A stretch of DNA of 64,000 nt from Streptacidiphilus sp. ASG 303 (GCF_020991365.1 NZ_JAJLRA010000027.1:1-64000), one strand, 5' to 3'; positions 16,255 through 23,652 are shown, counted from the first letter of the stretch. The notes: generated by a model from the sequence alone, not told the origin. Translations and numbers: made by a program.

Positions 16255-16806
16255 TCATTCGGCCCAGGCGGCGAGCGGACTCACCGGGAGGGACTGGATG
16301 AACTCGTCCACGGCCTGGAAGAGACGCAGCTCCGCCCCGGGCTCGAGGAGCGCCGCGCCCTCCGCGCCGGCGGGCCCGACGGCGCCGTCGGGCAGGAAGC
16401 AGCCGGCGACGACGTGGCGGGCGCCCAGGGCGGCCAGGACGGGGCGGAGCGCGTAGTCCAGGGCGAGGGAGTCCTCCGGCCCGGCACCGGTCGCCAGCGG
16501 CAGGACCGTCTTGCCCGCGAGGGCGCCCAGGGGCAGGACGTCCAGGAACGCCTTGAGGAGCCCGGTGTAGGACGAGGCGTGCACGGCGCTGGCGATGATG
16601 AGTCCGCGGGCGGCGGCGACGCGGGCCGTCGCCTCCTCCAGCGCAGGCCCCTCCGCGCCGAGCAGCTGGTCGGGCGGCAGCCGGCGGAGGTCGAGGTGCT
16701 CGACGTCGAAGCCGGTGAGCGACAGGCGCACGGCGATGTGCTCGGCGACCAGCGCGGTCGGCACGGCGGCCGGTCGGCTGCCCGACAGAACGAGGAGCGA
16801 GGTCAC
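16255..16806 (-). CDS. NAD(P)H-dependent FMN reductase (SsuE-type)
   Basis: A 183-residue flavodoxin-fold reductase of the SsuE/MsuE type. Visible blocks are LLVLSGSRPAAVPTALVAEH (phosphate-binding loop), IIASAVHASSYTGLLKAFLD and LPLATGAGPEDSLALDYALR, each typical of the family. It should reduce FMN with NAD(P)H and hand FMNH2 to the LLM monooxygenases of the island. The GTG at 16806 is preceded by GGAGAC. It follows its own leader peptide (17058-17141) and lies just upstream of the sulfonate operon. Confidence 0.88.
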   Translation of the reverse strand: MTSLLVLSGSRPAAVPTALVAEHIAVRLSLTGFDVEHLDLRRLPPDQLLGAEGPALEEATARVAAARGLIIASAVHASSYTGLLKAFLDVLPLGALAGKTVLPLATGAGPEDSLALDYALRPVLAALGARHVVAGCFLPDGAVGPAGAEGAALLEPGAELRLFQAVDEFIQSLPVSPLAAWAE

Positions 16807-17057
16807 AGGGAGGTCTCCTGGGAAGTGGGGGGAGGCATCGCGGCACGGAACGGCCGACCGGACGCGGCGGACACGGCGGGCGGTGCAGGCGCGGTGGGCG
16901 GCGCGGGCGCGGCGGGCGGGACCGGCACCGGCACCGGCGCCGGGCAACGCTCGCACGGACGGGACGCGGAGCACGGGGCACGGAACGGCACCGGTGACCG
17001 GCCGTCAGCAACGGTGTCGGCCGCGGCTCCCGGCGGCCGCCGGGGCCGCCGTACCGG

Positions 17058-17141
17058 TCAGCGAGCGCAGGGACAGAGCGCGCCGGCCTGACGGCACAGG
17101 TCGACGTGCAGGCGCGCGGCGAGGTCCTCGGACTGGCTCAC
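17058..17141 (-). CDS. leader peptide (27 aa) upstream of the SsuE-type reductase
   Basis: A GTG-started ORF: MSQSEDLAARLHVDLCRQAG plus ALCPCAR. The R-L-H-V-D-L-C-R...A-L-C core matches the family, and three Cys codons lie in the last 13 positions. A promoter ends 6 bases before the GTG, so the message is probably leaderless. It lies 251 bases before the reductase gene. Confidence 0.78.
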   Translation of the reverse strand: MSQSEDLAARLHVDLCRQAGALCPCAR

Positions 17142-17147
17142 GGGAGA

Positions 17148-17176
17148 AGGGTGGCAGCCCCGCCGGGGGGCGTCAA
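17148..17176 (-). promoter_or_regulatory. promoter of the SsuE leader
   Basis: TTGACG (17176-17171) and CACCCT (17153-17148) are separated by 17 bases. The -10 ends 6 bases before the leader GTG. The -35 is strong and the -10 is weak. Confidence 0.6.
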
Positions 17177-17247
17177 CGCGCCCCCGCGCTCCCCCGCGAT
17201 CCGGCGGGCGCGGTCGTCCTCCAGGCGGCCGGGGCACGGCGCGGGCC

Positions 17248-17763
17248 TCACCCCTCCCGGTCCGGCAGGGCGGCGAAGGTGCCGAAACCGCCGTCGTGGT
17301 GGATGAGCGGGGCGGCGTCGGCCGGTCCGCCCGCGTCCAGGACCCGGCCGACCACGAGGAGGTGGTCGCCGACCTCCCGGATCAGCTCCGGCCGGGCGGT
17401 GAGCCAGGCCGGCACCCCGGCGAGCAGCGGGACGCCGCCCGCGGCGGGCGTCCAGTCCACCCCGGCGAACCGGTCCGCCCCGCTGCGGGCGAAGGCGCGG
17501 GCGAGGTCCTCCTGACCGGCTCCCAGCACGTGCACGGCGAAGACCTCGGCCGTGCGGACGGCCGGGGCGGTCGAGGCGGTCGAGGAGAGGCAGAAGGAGA
17601 CCAGGGCCGGCTCCAGGGAGACGGAGGTGAAGGAGGTGGCGGTGAAGCCCGCCGGTCCGGGGACGGTCACCACGGTCACACCGGAGGCGTGGCGGCGCAG
17701 GGTGCGGCGCAGCAGCTCGGACGGGGGCGCCCAGGCGGGTGCGAGGTCGGGAGCGGCGGTCAT
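17248..17763 (-). CDS. flavin reductase-like protein (FMN-binding split-barrel)
   Basis: A 171-residue member of the flavin_reduct family of two-component monooxygenase reductases (HpaC type). Characteristic stretches are LRRHASGVTVVTVPGPAGFT, ATSFTSVSLEPALVSFCLS, FAVHVLGAGQEDLARAFA and DHLLVVGRVLDAG. It reduces free flavin with NAD(P)H for partner oxygenases. It lies 57 bases downstream of the large FAD/NAD(P)-binding protein gene and is probably cotranscribed with it. With the SsuE-type protein it gives the island two independent reductase types. Confidence 0.85.
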   Translation of the reverse strand: MTAAPDLAPAWAPPSELLRRTLRRHASGVTVVTVPGPAGFTATSFTSVSLEPALVSFCLSSTASTAPAVRTAEVFAVHVLGAGQEDLARAFARSGADRFAGVDWTPAAGGVPLLAGVPAWLTARPELIREVGDHLLVVGRVLDAGGPADAAPLIHHDGGFGTFAALPDREG

Positions 17764-17820
17764 CGTGTCGGGGTCCTTCCGGTACGGGGTGTGCGGGGAT
17801 GGAGCGGGCCGGGGCCGTGG

Positions 17821-19860
17821 TCAGCGCAGCACTGCCGCCCCGGCGTGTACCCCGGATGCAGGCCGAGGGCCGGCGGGGTCCGCAGCGCCGTGGGGGACGA
17901 CGACGGGGGCGGTGGAGGCGGCCGTGGCGGTGTCGGGCAGGGGGGTGTCGGGCAGGGGGGTGTCGGGAACCGCGGCGAGCAGGCGCAGGAGGGCCCGGGC
18001 GGCGGTGTCGTTCTGCCGGAAGCCCGGGGAGTCGGTGCGGGGCCGGGCGAAGGCGGCGACCGACCGGGCGTCGGTCGGGGCGCCGAGCGCGAAGCGGCGC
18101 GGGTGGGGTCCGCCCGCCTCCGGGTCGAGCACCCGGCCGTCGGGGGCGGTGGCCAGCAGTCCCGGCCGGTGGGTCCCGGTGGCGTCGGCACGGACCTCCT
18201 CGGTGACGGCGCCGGCCCGGTGGAGGCTCCGCAGCAGCGGGTCGCCGGTCCGCCGCAGGGTGGGCCGGGGCAGGTAGGCCTCGACGAGGGCGGTGGCGGT
18301 GACCGTGTGGCCGGGCAGCGAGGGGCTGGAGGCGGTGAAGACGCCGGCGTCCTCGTCGGCGACGACCCGCACGTCGGCGCCGAGGAAGCGGACGACGCCG
18401 GCGCGGGAGAGCGCCAGCAGTTCCTGCAGGCGGAACGGGGGCGGTCCCGAGGCCAGGAAGTTGAAGAAGCCGGTCCACCACCCGTCGAGGTCCTCGGCGA
18501 GGGAGCGGGCGGTGAGCAGGCCGGAGGCGAGCGCGCGGGGCAGCCGCCCGTACAGCGAGAGCAGCGCGAGGAAGGCGCCGAGGTCGGCGCTGTGCGCGGG
18601 GTCGGTCCGGCGGGCGACGTCGGCGGCGACGTGGCGGCGCACGTGCTCCTGGAGTTCGCCGGAGGAGGCGAAGGAGAGGCCGGCGAGGGGGCGGTCCAGG
18701 GTGTCGGGGTCCAGGCGGTCGGCGGGGTCGGGCACGGCCTCGGCGACCAGTCGCTCACGTTCGGGCGTGTACCAGCCGACGCGGTCGTAGGCGGCGAGGA
18801 ACCGCTCCCAGGGCACGGCGGTGCGGCCGGGGTGGGCGTGGAAGAGCTCGTGGTAGTGGCCGAAGCCGATCTCCTTCGCCATCAGCGGCCACAGGTCGCG
18901 GCGGAAGTCCAGCGGCCGGCCCGGCGCGAGCAGGGCGTCCACGGCGGCGTCGTCGAAGTGGCGGGGCAGCGGGGCGGGCGGGCCCTGGAGCCGGTAACCG
19001 GTCTTGGAGTGGTACGGCACGCCGCGCCGGGAGCCGAGGTGCAGGACGGGCTCGCGGCCGGAGGGCAGGTAGGCGAGGGTGCCGTCCGCCTCGGTGCGGA
19101 AGCGGCCGCCGCGCCCGGAGGTGAGCAGGGCCACCAGGTCGACGCAGGCCAGGCCCATGCCGCGCAGCACCACGTGCTCGCCGGGCCGGACCGGGTCGAG
19201 GTCGGCGTCGGCGGAGAAGGCGGGCGGCAGGTGGAAGCGGCCGTGCCGGGCGGCGAAGCGGGACAGCTCCCGGTGCGGCCCGTCGGGCCGCGCGTCCAGG
19301 TGGCCGAGGGTGAGGACGACGGCGTCGGCGGTGAGGACGGCGCCGCCCGCGAGCCGCACCCGCTGCGGTCCGTCGGACGGGCCGGTGACGGCGGTGGCGG
19401 TGTCGCGGTGGACGGTGACGACGGTGCCCGACGGCAGGTCGGCGAGGGCGCGGCGGAAGCACCAGTCCAGGTAGGCGCTCTGGGCGCGGCGGGTGGGGAA
19501 GCCGGTGGGGCGCAGCGCCGCGAGCTCCGCGGCGACGGCCGGGTCGGCGGGCGGCGCGTACGGCGGATGGGCGGCCGGGTCGGCGGCCCACTCGGCGAGG
19601 GACGGGCCCGGGCGCACCGGCCCGTCCAGGGTGGAGCGCTCGTCGGTGAACAGGGTGACGTCCTCGGCCATGGAGTTCATCCGCAGCAGCGGGGACTGGT
19701 CGTGGCGCCACACCCGCCCGGCGCCGGGCGGGTGCGGGTCGACGAGGTGCACGTGGAGGGGACGTCCGGCGGGGAGGACGGGGGCGTTGGCGGCGAGGCG
19801 CTCCAGCAGCCCGGTGGCGCGGGGGCCGGCGCCGACGACGACGAGGACGGCGGGCCTCAC
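17821..19860 (-). CDS. FAD/NAD(P)-binding protein (NAD_binding_9 type)
   Basis: A 679-residue flavoprotein. The N-terminal dinucleotide fold is LVVVGAGPRATGLLERLAA, followed by the family blocks PHPPGAGRVWRHDQSPLLRM and NSMAEDVTLF. A second Rossmann-like segment is HVVLRGMGLACVDLVALLTS. The reaction is unknown; relatives are annotated only as FAD/NAD(P)-binding or FAD-dependent oxidoreductases. The GTG at 19860 overlaps the stop of a small upstream ORF (GTGA). A flavin reductase gene follows, so it may be a flavin-dependent oxygenase of sulfur metabolites (inference). Near the C-terminus a 15-base tandem repeat encodes repeated PDTPL. Confidence 0.75.
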   Translation of the reverse strand: MRPAVLVVVGAGPRATGLLERLAANAPVLPAGRPLHVHLVDPHPPGAGRVWRHDQSPLLRMNSMAEDVTLFTDERSTLDGPVRPGPSLAEWAADPAAHPPYAPPADPAVAAELAALRPTGFPTRRAQSAYLDWCFRRALADLPSGTVVTVHRDTATAVTGPSDGPQRVRLAGGAVLTADAVVLTLGHLDARPDGPHRELSRFAARHGRFHLPPAFSADADLDPVRPGEHVVLRGMGLACVDLVALLTSGRGGRFRTEADGTLAYLPSGREPVLHLGSRRGVPYHSKTGYRLQGPPAPLPRHFDDAAVDALLAPGRPLDFRRDLWPLMAKEIGFGHYHELFHAHPGRTAVPWERFLAAYDRVGWYTPERERLVAEAVPDPADRLDPDTLDRPLAGLSFASSGELQEHVRRHVAADVARRTDPAHSADLGAFLALLSLYGRLPRALASGLLTARSLAEDLDGWWTGFFNFLASGPPPFRLQELLALSRAGVVRFLGADVRVVADEDAGVFTASSPSLPGHTVTATALVEAYLPRPTLRRTGDPLLRSLHRAGAVTEEVRADATGTHRPGLLATAPDGRVLDPEAGGPHPRRFALGAPTDARSVAAFARPRTDSPGFRQNDTAARALLRLLAAVPDTPLPDTPLPDTATAASTAPVVVPHGAADPAGPRPASGVHAGAAVLR
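17930..17967. repeat. 15-base tandem repeat in the flavoprotein C-terminus
   Basis: GTGTCGGGCAGGGGG occurs at 17930-17944 and 17945-17959, with a partial third copy. It encodes a Pro-Asp-Thr-Pro-Leu repeat in a likely disordered tail. Confidence 0.8.
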
Positions 19861-20069
19861 CGGCCACCGCCGGACGCGGACGCGGTACGGGACGCGGACG
19901 CGGTACGGGACATGGGCGCGGTACGGGATGCGGACGCCGGGCCGTGCGCGGCGGTCCGGGGCCGGGACGGACCGGCGGGGCGGGAGGAGGCGGCGGCGCA
20001 CACGGCGAGGGGAAGGTCCGCGGGGACCGGCCGGGGACGGGAGGGAAGGAGGTGCGGCGTCGAGGCCAT
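19857..20069 (-). CDS. small ORF coupled to the FAD/NAD(P)-binding protein
   Basis: A 70-residue ORF with an ATG at 20069 preceded by GGAGAG; its TGA overlaps the GTG of the flavoprotein gene. The C-terminal half is low-complexity (repeated SRTASA), from a tandem GCGGAC-rich DNA repeat around 19870-19930. It has no recognisable domain. Its value may be translational coupling rather than its product, or it may be an N-terminal extension artefact. It lies downstream of a promoter at 20188-20218. Confidence 0.35.
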   Translation of the reverse strand: MASTPHLLPSRPRPVPADLPLAVCAAASSRPAGPSRPRTAAHGPASASRTAPMSRTASASRTASASGGGR

Positions 20070-20160
20070 CACGGGCTCTCCGGGAGGGGCGGTACGGGCA
20101 GGTGGACGGGCCCCGGTACGGGGCGTCGATGCCGTCACCGCCGTGTCCCTCAACACGGCC

Positions 20161-20180
20161 GGACCGGTCGCCACCGGTCC
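20161..20180. promoter_or_regulatory. perfect palindrome downstream of the flavoprotein promoter
   Basis: GGACCGGT-CGCC-ACCGGTCC is an 8-bp perfect inverted repeat, about 8-27 bases downstream of the -10 of the minus-strand promoter at 20188-20218. It is either an operator or a 5'-end hairpin. Confidence 0.45.
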
Positions 20181-20187
20181 GCGGACG

Positions 20188-20218
20188 ATCGTACGCACGC
20201 CCGGATCGCAGGTGTCAA
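20188..20218 (-). promoter_or_regulatory. promoter of the flavoprotein-flavin reductase genes
   Basis: TTGACA (20218-20213) and TACGAT (20193-20188) are 19 bases apart, slightly long. The promoter faces the small ORF and the flavoprotein, divergent from the plus-strand leader promoter at 20244. Confidence 0.5.
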
Positions 20219-20243
20219 GGGACGACCGGCTGGCGGACGGCAG

Positions 20244-20272
20244 TTGACGGGGCGGAGACCGCGCTGTTCAAC
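20244..20272 (+). promoter_or_regulatory. promoter of the plus-strand leader peptide
   Basis: TTGACG (20244-20249), a 17-base spacer and TTCAAC (20267-20272), which ends 7 bases before the leader GTG. The predicted transcription start falls at the GTG (leaderless). Confidence 0.55.
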
Positions 20273-20279
20273 TGGGCAC

Positions 20280-20357
20280 GTGAACGCCGAGCAGCCCCTG
20301 GTCATCCGCGGCCACATCGACTTCGGTCGGGTGTGGTCCGCGGCCTGTCGCGCCTGA
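20280..20357 (+). CDS. leader peptide (25 aa), orphan copy
   Basis: A GTG-started ORF, MNAEQPLVIRGHIDFGRVWS plus AACRA. The R-G-H-I-D-F-x-R-V-x-S-x-x-C pattern matches the other leaders of the island. Downstream there is no sulfur-enzyme gene, only a doubtful small ORF and a GNAT acetyltransferase. Either the GNAT is the regulated gene or the original target was lost. Confidence 0.7.
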   Translation: MNAEQPLVIRGHIDFGRVWSAACRA

Positions 20358-20727
20358 CTCGGCAGCGGGCCGCCTGACCGGCCCCTCACCTCCCTCGGAC
20401 ACCACCCCTCGCCGGGCCGGGTCCACCCGTGCCCCCGGCCGCCGCAGGCCGGGTCCGGGCGTCGAGGCGCACGCCGCTGCCCCCTTCCGCACGTCCGCCG
20501 CAACCGGCCTGACGTGCCGTCACCCACGCATCCTGCGCCCTCGCCGGCGCACCCCGCCCCGTCCCTGTCCCCGGCACCCCTTCCCCTGACGTTCCCCTCC
20601 GCCGACGCTCCCCTCCCCCGACGTTCCCCTCCCCCGACACCACCCTCCCGCCGCGCAGGCCTGCGCCACCGGGCCGCCACGGCGCGCCCGGGCGCAGTAC
20701 GGCGCGCCCTCCCGAGGAGCCGCCCTC
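20358..20727. other. non-coding stretch after the orphan leader
   Basis: No gene was recognised. It holds repeated CCTCCCCCGACGTTCCCC-like units around 20585-20640 that could form part of an attenuator region, but no definite terminator hairpin was found. Confidence 0.4.
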
Positions 20728-21000
20728 ATGCCCGTGGAGTCCCCGACCGCCGCCGACAGGTCGGACACGACCTCGCGCACCGGCCCGCCCGACACCCCCC
20801 GCCGTCCCGTGCCGTGCCGGGCCTGCACCGTCCGCACCCGGGGGCGCGTCCTGCCCGTCCACGGCCCGGGGATGCCGCATGCCCCGGCCGCCGACCGCTC
20901 GGCCCCCTCCCCCGCACACCGCACGACCCCGTCCCCCGCGCCCGCCGCCGGGGACGGGACGCGCACGCCCCGCGGCCGACGCACGGCGGTGGCCGCATGA
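20728..21000 (+). CDS. small Pro/Arg-rich ORF coupled to the GNAT gene
   Basis: A 90-residue ORF with a good RBS (GAGGAG) before the ATG at 20728. Its stop overlaps the GNAT start (ATGA). The product is rich in Pro, Arg, Thr and Ala with no domain recognised. The RBS and overlap favour translation; the composition argues against a folded enzyme. It may be the eroded remnant of the gene once controlled by the leader at 20280. Confidence 0.35.
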   Translation: MPVESPTAADRSDTTSRTGPPDTPRRPVPCRACTVRTRGRVLPVHGPGMPHAPAADRSAPSPAHRTTPSPAPAAGDGTRTPRGRRTAVAA

Positions 21001-21605
21001 CCGCCCCTGCGGCCGGGCCCGCGGCGCTCCGCGGGCTGAGGGTGGCGGCGGTGGACGCGGACGACCCCCGGGTGCGGCCGCTGGTGGACGAGCTGACCCG
21101 CGAGTACACCTCCCGGTACGGTCCCGGGGCCGAGCAGGAGATGTCCCGGTACCCGGCCGAGGAGTTCGCGCCGCCCCACGGCGCGCTCCTGCTGCTGCTC
21201 GCCTCCGGACGCCCCGTGGCCGGCGGGGCGTTCCGGCGGCACGAGGACCCCGGCACCGCCGAGTTCAAGCGCATCTGGACCCACTCCGCCCACCGGCGGC
21301 GCGGCCTGGCCCGACGGGTGGTGGCCGCCCTGGAGCGGGAGGCCTCCGACCGCGGCTACCGGCGCGTCCTCCTCACCACCGGACCCCGGCAGCCGGAGGC
21401 CCGCGGCCTGTACCTGGCGACCGGGTACACACCGCTGTTCGACCTCGCCGCCGACCCCGAGACCATCGGCCCCCTGCCCTTCGAGAAGCTGCTGCCCCGG
21501 GCCGCCGCACCGCCGGTCCCGGAGTCGGCCGCGACGGTGTCGCCCCCGGCGCGCCGGTCCTCGGAGCAGCCGCTCCTGCCGGTGGCTCCCCCCGGAGGCA
21601 CCTGA
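20997..21605 (+). CDS. GNAT-family N-acetyltransferase
   Basis: A 202-residue acetyltransferase. Family features are the substrate-side segment EFAPPHGALLLLLASGRPVA, beta-strand GTAEFKRIWTHSAHRRRGLA with the acetyl-CoA-binding R-R-x-G-L-A loop, ALEREASDRGYRRVLLTTG and PEARGLYLATGYTPL. Similar GNATs in Streptomyces are general small-amine acetyltransferases; the substrate is unknown. The last 35 residues are Pro/Ala-rich. The gene overlaps the small ORF upstream and lies 640 bases after the leader peptide. Confidence 0.82.
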   Translation: MTAPAAGPAALRGLRVAAVDADDPRVRPLVDELTREYTSRYGPGAEQEMSRYPAEEFAPPHGALLLLLASGRPVAGGAFRRHEDPGTAEFKRIWTHSAHRRRGLARRVVAALEREASDRGYRRVLLTTGPRQPEARGLYLATGYTPLFDLAADPETIGPLPFEKLLPRAAAPPVPESAATVSPPARRSSEQPLLPVAPPGGT

Positions 21606-21960
21606 GCGGCGCGCCTCCCGCGCAGCTGCTCCCGGACTCCCCGCCCGGCACCCCACGGACCGGCCCTGCCCCCTCGCCCCTCGGGCGTACGCCCGGGGGT
21701 GGGGGTGGGGGTGGGGGTCCGGCCGGCTCCTCCCGGTCCACGGCGGGGAGCGGGAGGAGCGGGCCGGGTCGTCAGGCGTCCCCACGCCCGCAGGAGGGCG
21801 GACAGGACGGCACGGCGTCCGGGTCCCCAGCGGTCGCACGTGCCCGGACGAGGCCGCCCTCACCTCGTCCGGCCGCCGTCGACGCGGGGAACACCGGTGG
21901 TGCGGGGGGCGCAGAGGGGCGCGGGCCGGTCGCGCAGCTCCCCCGTGCTGCGCTCACGCC
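21606..21960. other. intergenic stretch with a GGGGGT simple repeat
   Basis: No gene was recognised. A short GGGGGT-type tandem repeat lies at about 21690-21718. The rest is GC-rich with no clear coding frame. Confidence 0.5.
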
Positions 21961-21990
21961 TTGACGCTCCCTCAAGGATCCGCCGAGAAT
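21961..21990 (+). promoter_or_regulatory. candidate promoter of the second riboswitch transcript
   Basis: TTGACG (21961-21966), an 18-base spacer and GAGAAT (21985-21990). The predicted start near 21997 is about 50 bases before the riboswitch core. Confidence 0.5.
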
Positions 21991-22044
21991 GGCCGGGACG
22001 GTCAAGATTGTCGGCGCCCGCCGTCCCGGGACCTCCCGGACCAG

Positions 22045-22148
22045 CGGGTCGTCAGCCCCGGCTCGCCGACAGGCAACCCCTCCACCGCGACGGGGTGCTC
22101 CGGGTGAGGACCAGGCCCCGCGCAACCGCCGGGGCAAGTGCGGTACCG
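22045..22148 (+). ncRNA. SAM riboswitch, SAM-IV / SAM-I-IV-variant type
   Basis: The order of elements matches the SAM-I/SAM-IV core: GGTC at 22047, GTCG...CGAC helix P2 around CAGCCCCGGCTC, AGGCAACCCCTCC, the P3 arm ending GGGGTGCTCCGGGTGA, and GACC at 22109 closing P1. A CCCCG...CGGGG hairpin and CAAGTGCGG follow, as in the SAM-IV 3' pseudoknot. It differs from the first riboswitch in helix P2, hence the variant label. It precedes the leader and the GST-like gene. Confidence 0.82.
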
Positions 22149-22196
22149 GACCGCGGCCCTGCCGCCGGTCCGGTCACGGACGGGCGGGGGACGGCG

Positions 22197-22352
22197 ATGG
22201 CCGGCACGGAGGCGCACGGCCCCGGTGGACACCCCGCTCCCGCACGTGCCTCGTCCGGGGACCTGTGCACGCCCCCACGCCGCCCGGCGCTGACCGTACG
22301 CCGCCACATCGACCTGCTGCGCGTGTGCAGCGCGGGCTGTCGCACCCGCTGA
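22197..22352 (+). CDS. leader peptide (51 aa) between SAM riboswitch and GST-like gene
   Basis: It ends ALTVRRHIDLLRVCSAGC plus RTR, an almost ideal R-R-H-I-D-L-L-R-V-C-S-A-x-C leader motif. The ATG at 22197 has a GGGGGA RBS; the N-terminal 30 residues are not conserved in shorter leaders. It follows the riboswitch by about 50 bases and precedes the GST-like gene by 226 bases. Confidence 0.8.
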   Translation: MAGTEAHGPGGHPAPARASSGDLCTPPRRPALTVRRHIDLLRVCSAGCRTR

Positions 22353-22578
22353 GGTCTCTCCCCCGCCCGGAGGGAACCCGCCCGCCGCCGAGGCAGCTGC
22401 GGTACCGACCGCGCCCGGGGGCACACGACGCGAGCCGCCCTCATCCGGCGGTCCGGCACCGTCCGCCGTTCCGCCGTCGCGGCCGACGCCGCCGGCCGCA
22501 CGGCGTGCGTGCACACTCCCCCACCTCCCTGCCTCCCCGCTTCCGCACCGACGACCCGTCCGACCCCAGGGGGACACC

Positions 22579-23553
22579 ATGTCCGAGACCGCCCCGAGGA
22601 CCACCGCCGGCCACGCTCTCCGCCCGCGCCCGGACCGGCTGCCGCAGCTGTCCGGAGCGGAGGGGCCCGTCCAGCGCTTCCGCGGCCGCATCGGCAGCGA
22701 CGCACGCAGCGGCTACTACCCCGCGCTGCACCGCTACCACCTGTACCTGTCGCTCGCGTGTCCCCTGTCCCTGCGCACCGCCGTGACCCTCTCCCTCGCC
22801 GGGCTGGAGGGCCAGGTGTCCGTCACCGTGCTGGACCCGGTGGCCGAGGACCTCGACGCGCCCGCCGCACCGGGCGGCCGGGCGCGGGACGGCGCCGCGC
22901 AGGGACTGCGGGACCTGCGACGGGCCTACGAGGCCAGCCGCCACCGGTACGACGGGCCCGTGACCGTCCCCGCGCTGTGCGACCGGTGGAGCGGACGGCT
23001 GGTCAGCAACCACGCGCCCGACATCATGCGGGACCTCGCCACCCGCCTCCCCGGCGGACCGGCGGCGGACGCGACCGGCCTCTACCCCCCGCACGCCGAC
23101 GCGGACCTCGAGGAGCTCGCGCTCCTCCTCGACGAGGGGATCGGCGAGGCCGCCCAGCGCGCGGGCCGCGCCCCGGCCGGCAGGCGCGACGGCGAAGCCC
23201 TGCGGACGATCCTGTCCTCCCTCGCGGCGCTGGAGCACCGCCTGACGGACCGGCACTTCGTCGCCGGACCGCACCTGACCGCCGCCGACGTGCACCTGTG
23301 GGCGACGCTCGTCCAACTGGACCTGGTGCACCGGCTCCACCTCGACGAGGACGCCGTCCGGCGCATCGCCGACCACCCGCGCCTGTGGGCCCACGCGCGG
23401 CGGCTGCACCTGCTGCCCGCCTTCCACCGCACCCTGCGCCCGGACCACATCGCCCGCCGGCACCGGCGCAGCTGCCGCGGCCCGGAGTCCTCCGGCGCAC
23501 GCCTGCCCCTCGCCGACTGGACGATCCCACCGCAGGCCGACCCCGGCGCGTGA
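22579..23553 (+). CDS. Xi-class GST-like protein (glutathionyl-hydroquinone reductase family)
   Basis: A 324-residue thioredoxin-fold protein of the YqjG/ECM4 (Xi) GST class. It has the RFRGRIGSD...YHLYLSLACP block with the catalytic Cys near residue 60, and a helical C-terminal domain with RHFVAGPHLTAADVHLWATL. Canonical members de-glutathionylate hydroquinones. Actinomycetes mainly use mycothiol, so the thiol partner is uncertain. In canonical proteins the Cys is followed by P-W-A-H-R; here P-L-S-L-R, so the site is divergent. SAM-riboswitch and leader control place it in sulfur metabolism. Confidence 0.8.
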   Translation: MSETAPRTTAGHALRPRPDRLPQLSGAEGPVQRFRGRIGSDARSGYYPALHRYHLYLSLACPLSLRTAVTLSLAGLEGQVSVTVLDPVAEDLDAPAAPGGRARDGAAQGLRDLRRAYEASRHRYDGPVTVPALCDRWSGRLVSNHAPDIMRDLATRLPGGPAADATGLYPPHADADLEELALLLDEGIGEAAQRAGRAPAGRRDGEALRTILSSLAALEHRLTDRHFVAGPHLTAADVHLWATLVQLDLVHRLHLDEDAVRRIADHPRLWAHARRLHLLPAFHRTLRPDHIARRHRRSCRGPESSGARLPLADWTIPPQADPGA

Positions 23554-23633
23554 CCCCGGCGGCGCCGGAGCCCGTCCGGTCGCATCGGAACACCGCCGGA
23601 CCCGCCGGCCCGCCACCCCTGCCGCGTGCGCCT

Positions 23634-23652
23634 CGCCCCCCTGCGGGGGGCG
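23634..23652. terminator. hairpin between convergent genes
   Basis: CGCCCCCC-TGC-GGGGGGCG is a perfect 8-bp stem with a 3-base loop, between the ends of the GST-like gene (plus) and the PucR regulator (minus), fit to serve both. Confidence 0.6.

Noticed and set aside
16807-17057. Open frames in the GC-rich repeats between the SsuE gene and its leader
   Set aside because: They consist of GGCACCGGC-type repeats and look like an untranslated attenuator or spacer region rather than genes.
21680-21720. GGGGGT tandem repeat as possible regulatory or CRISPR-like array
   Set aside because: Too short and simple, without spacers; ordinary slippage repeat.
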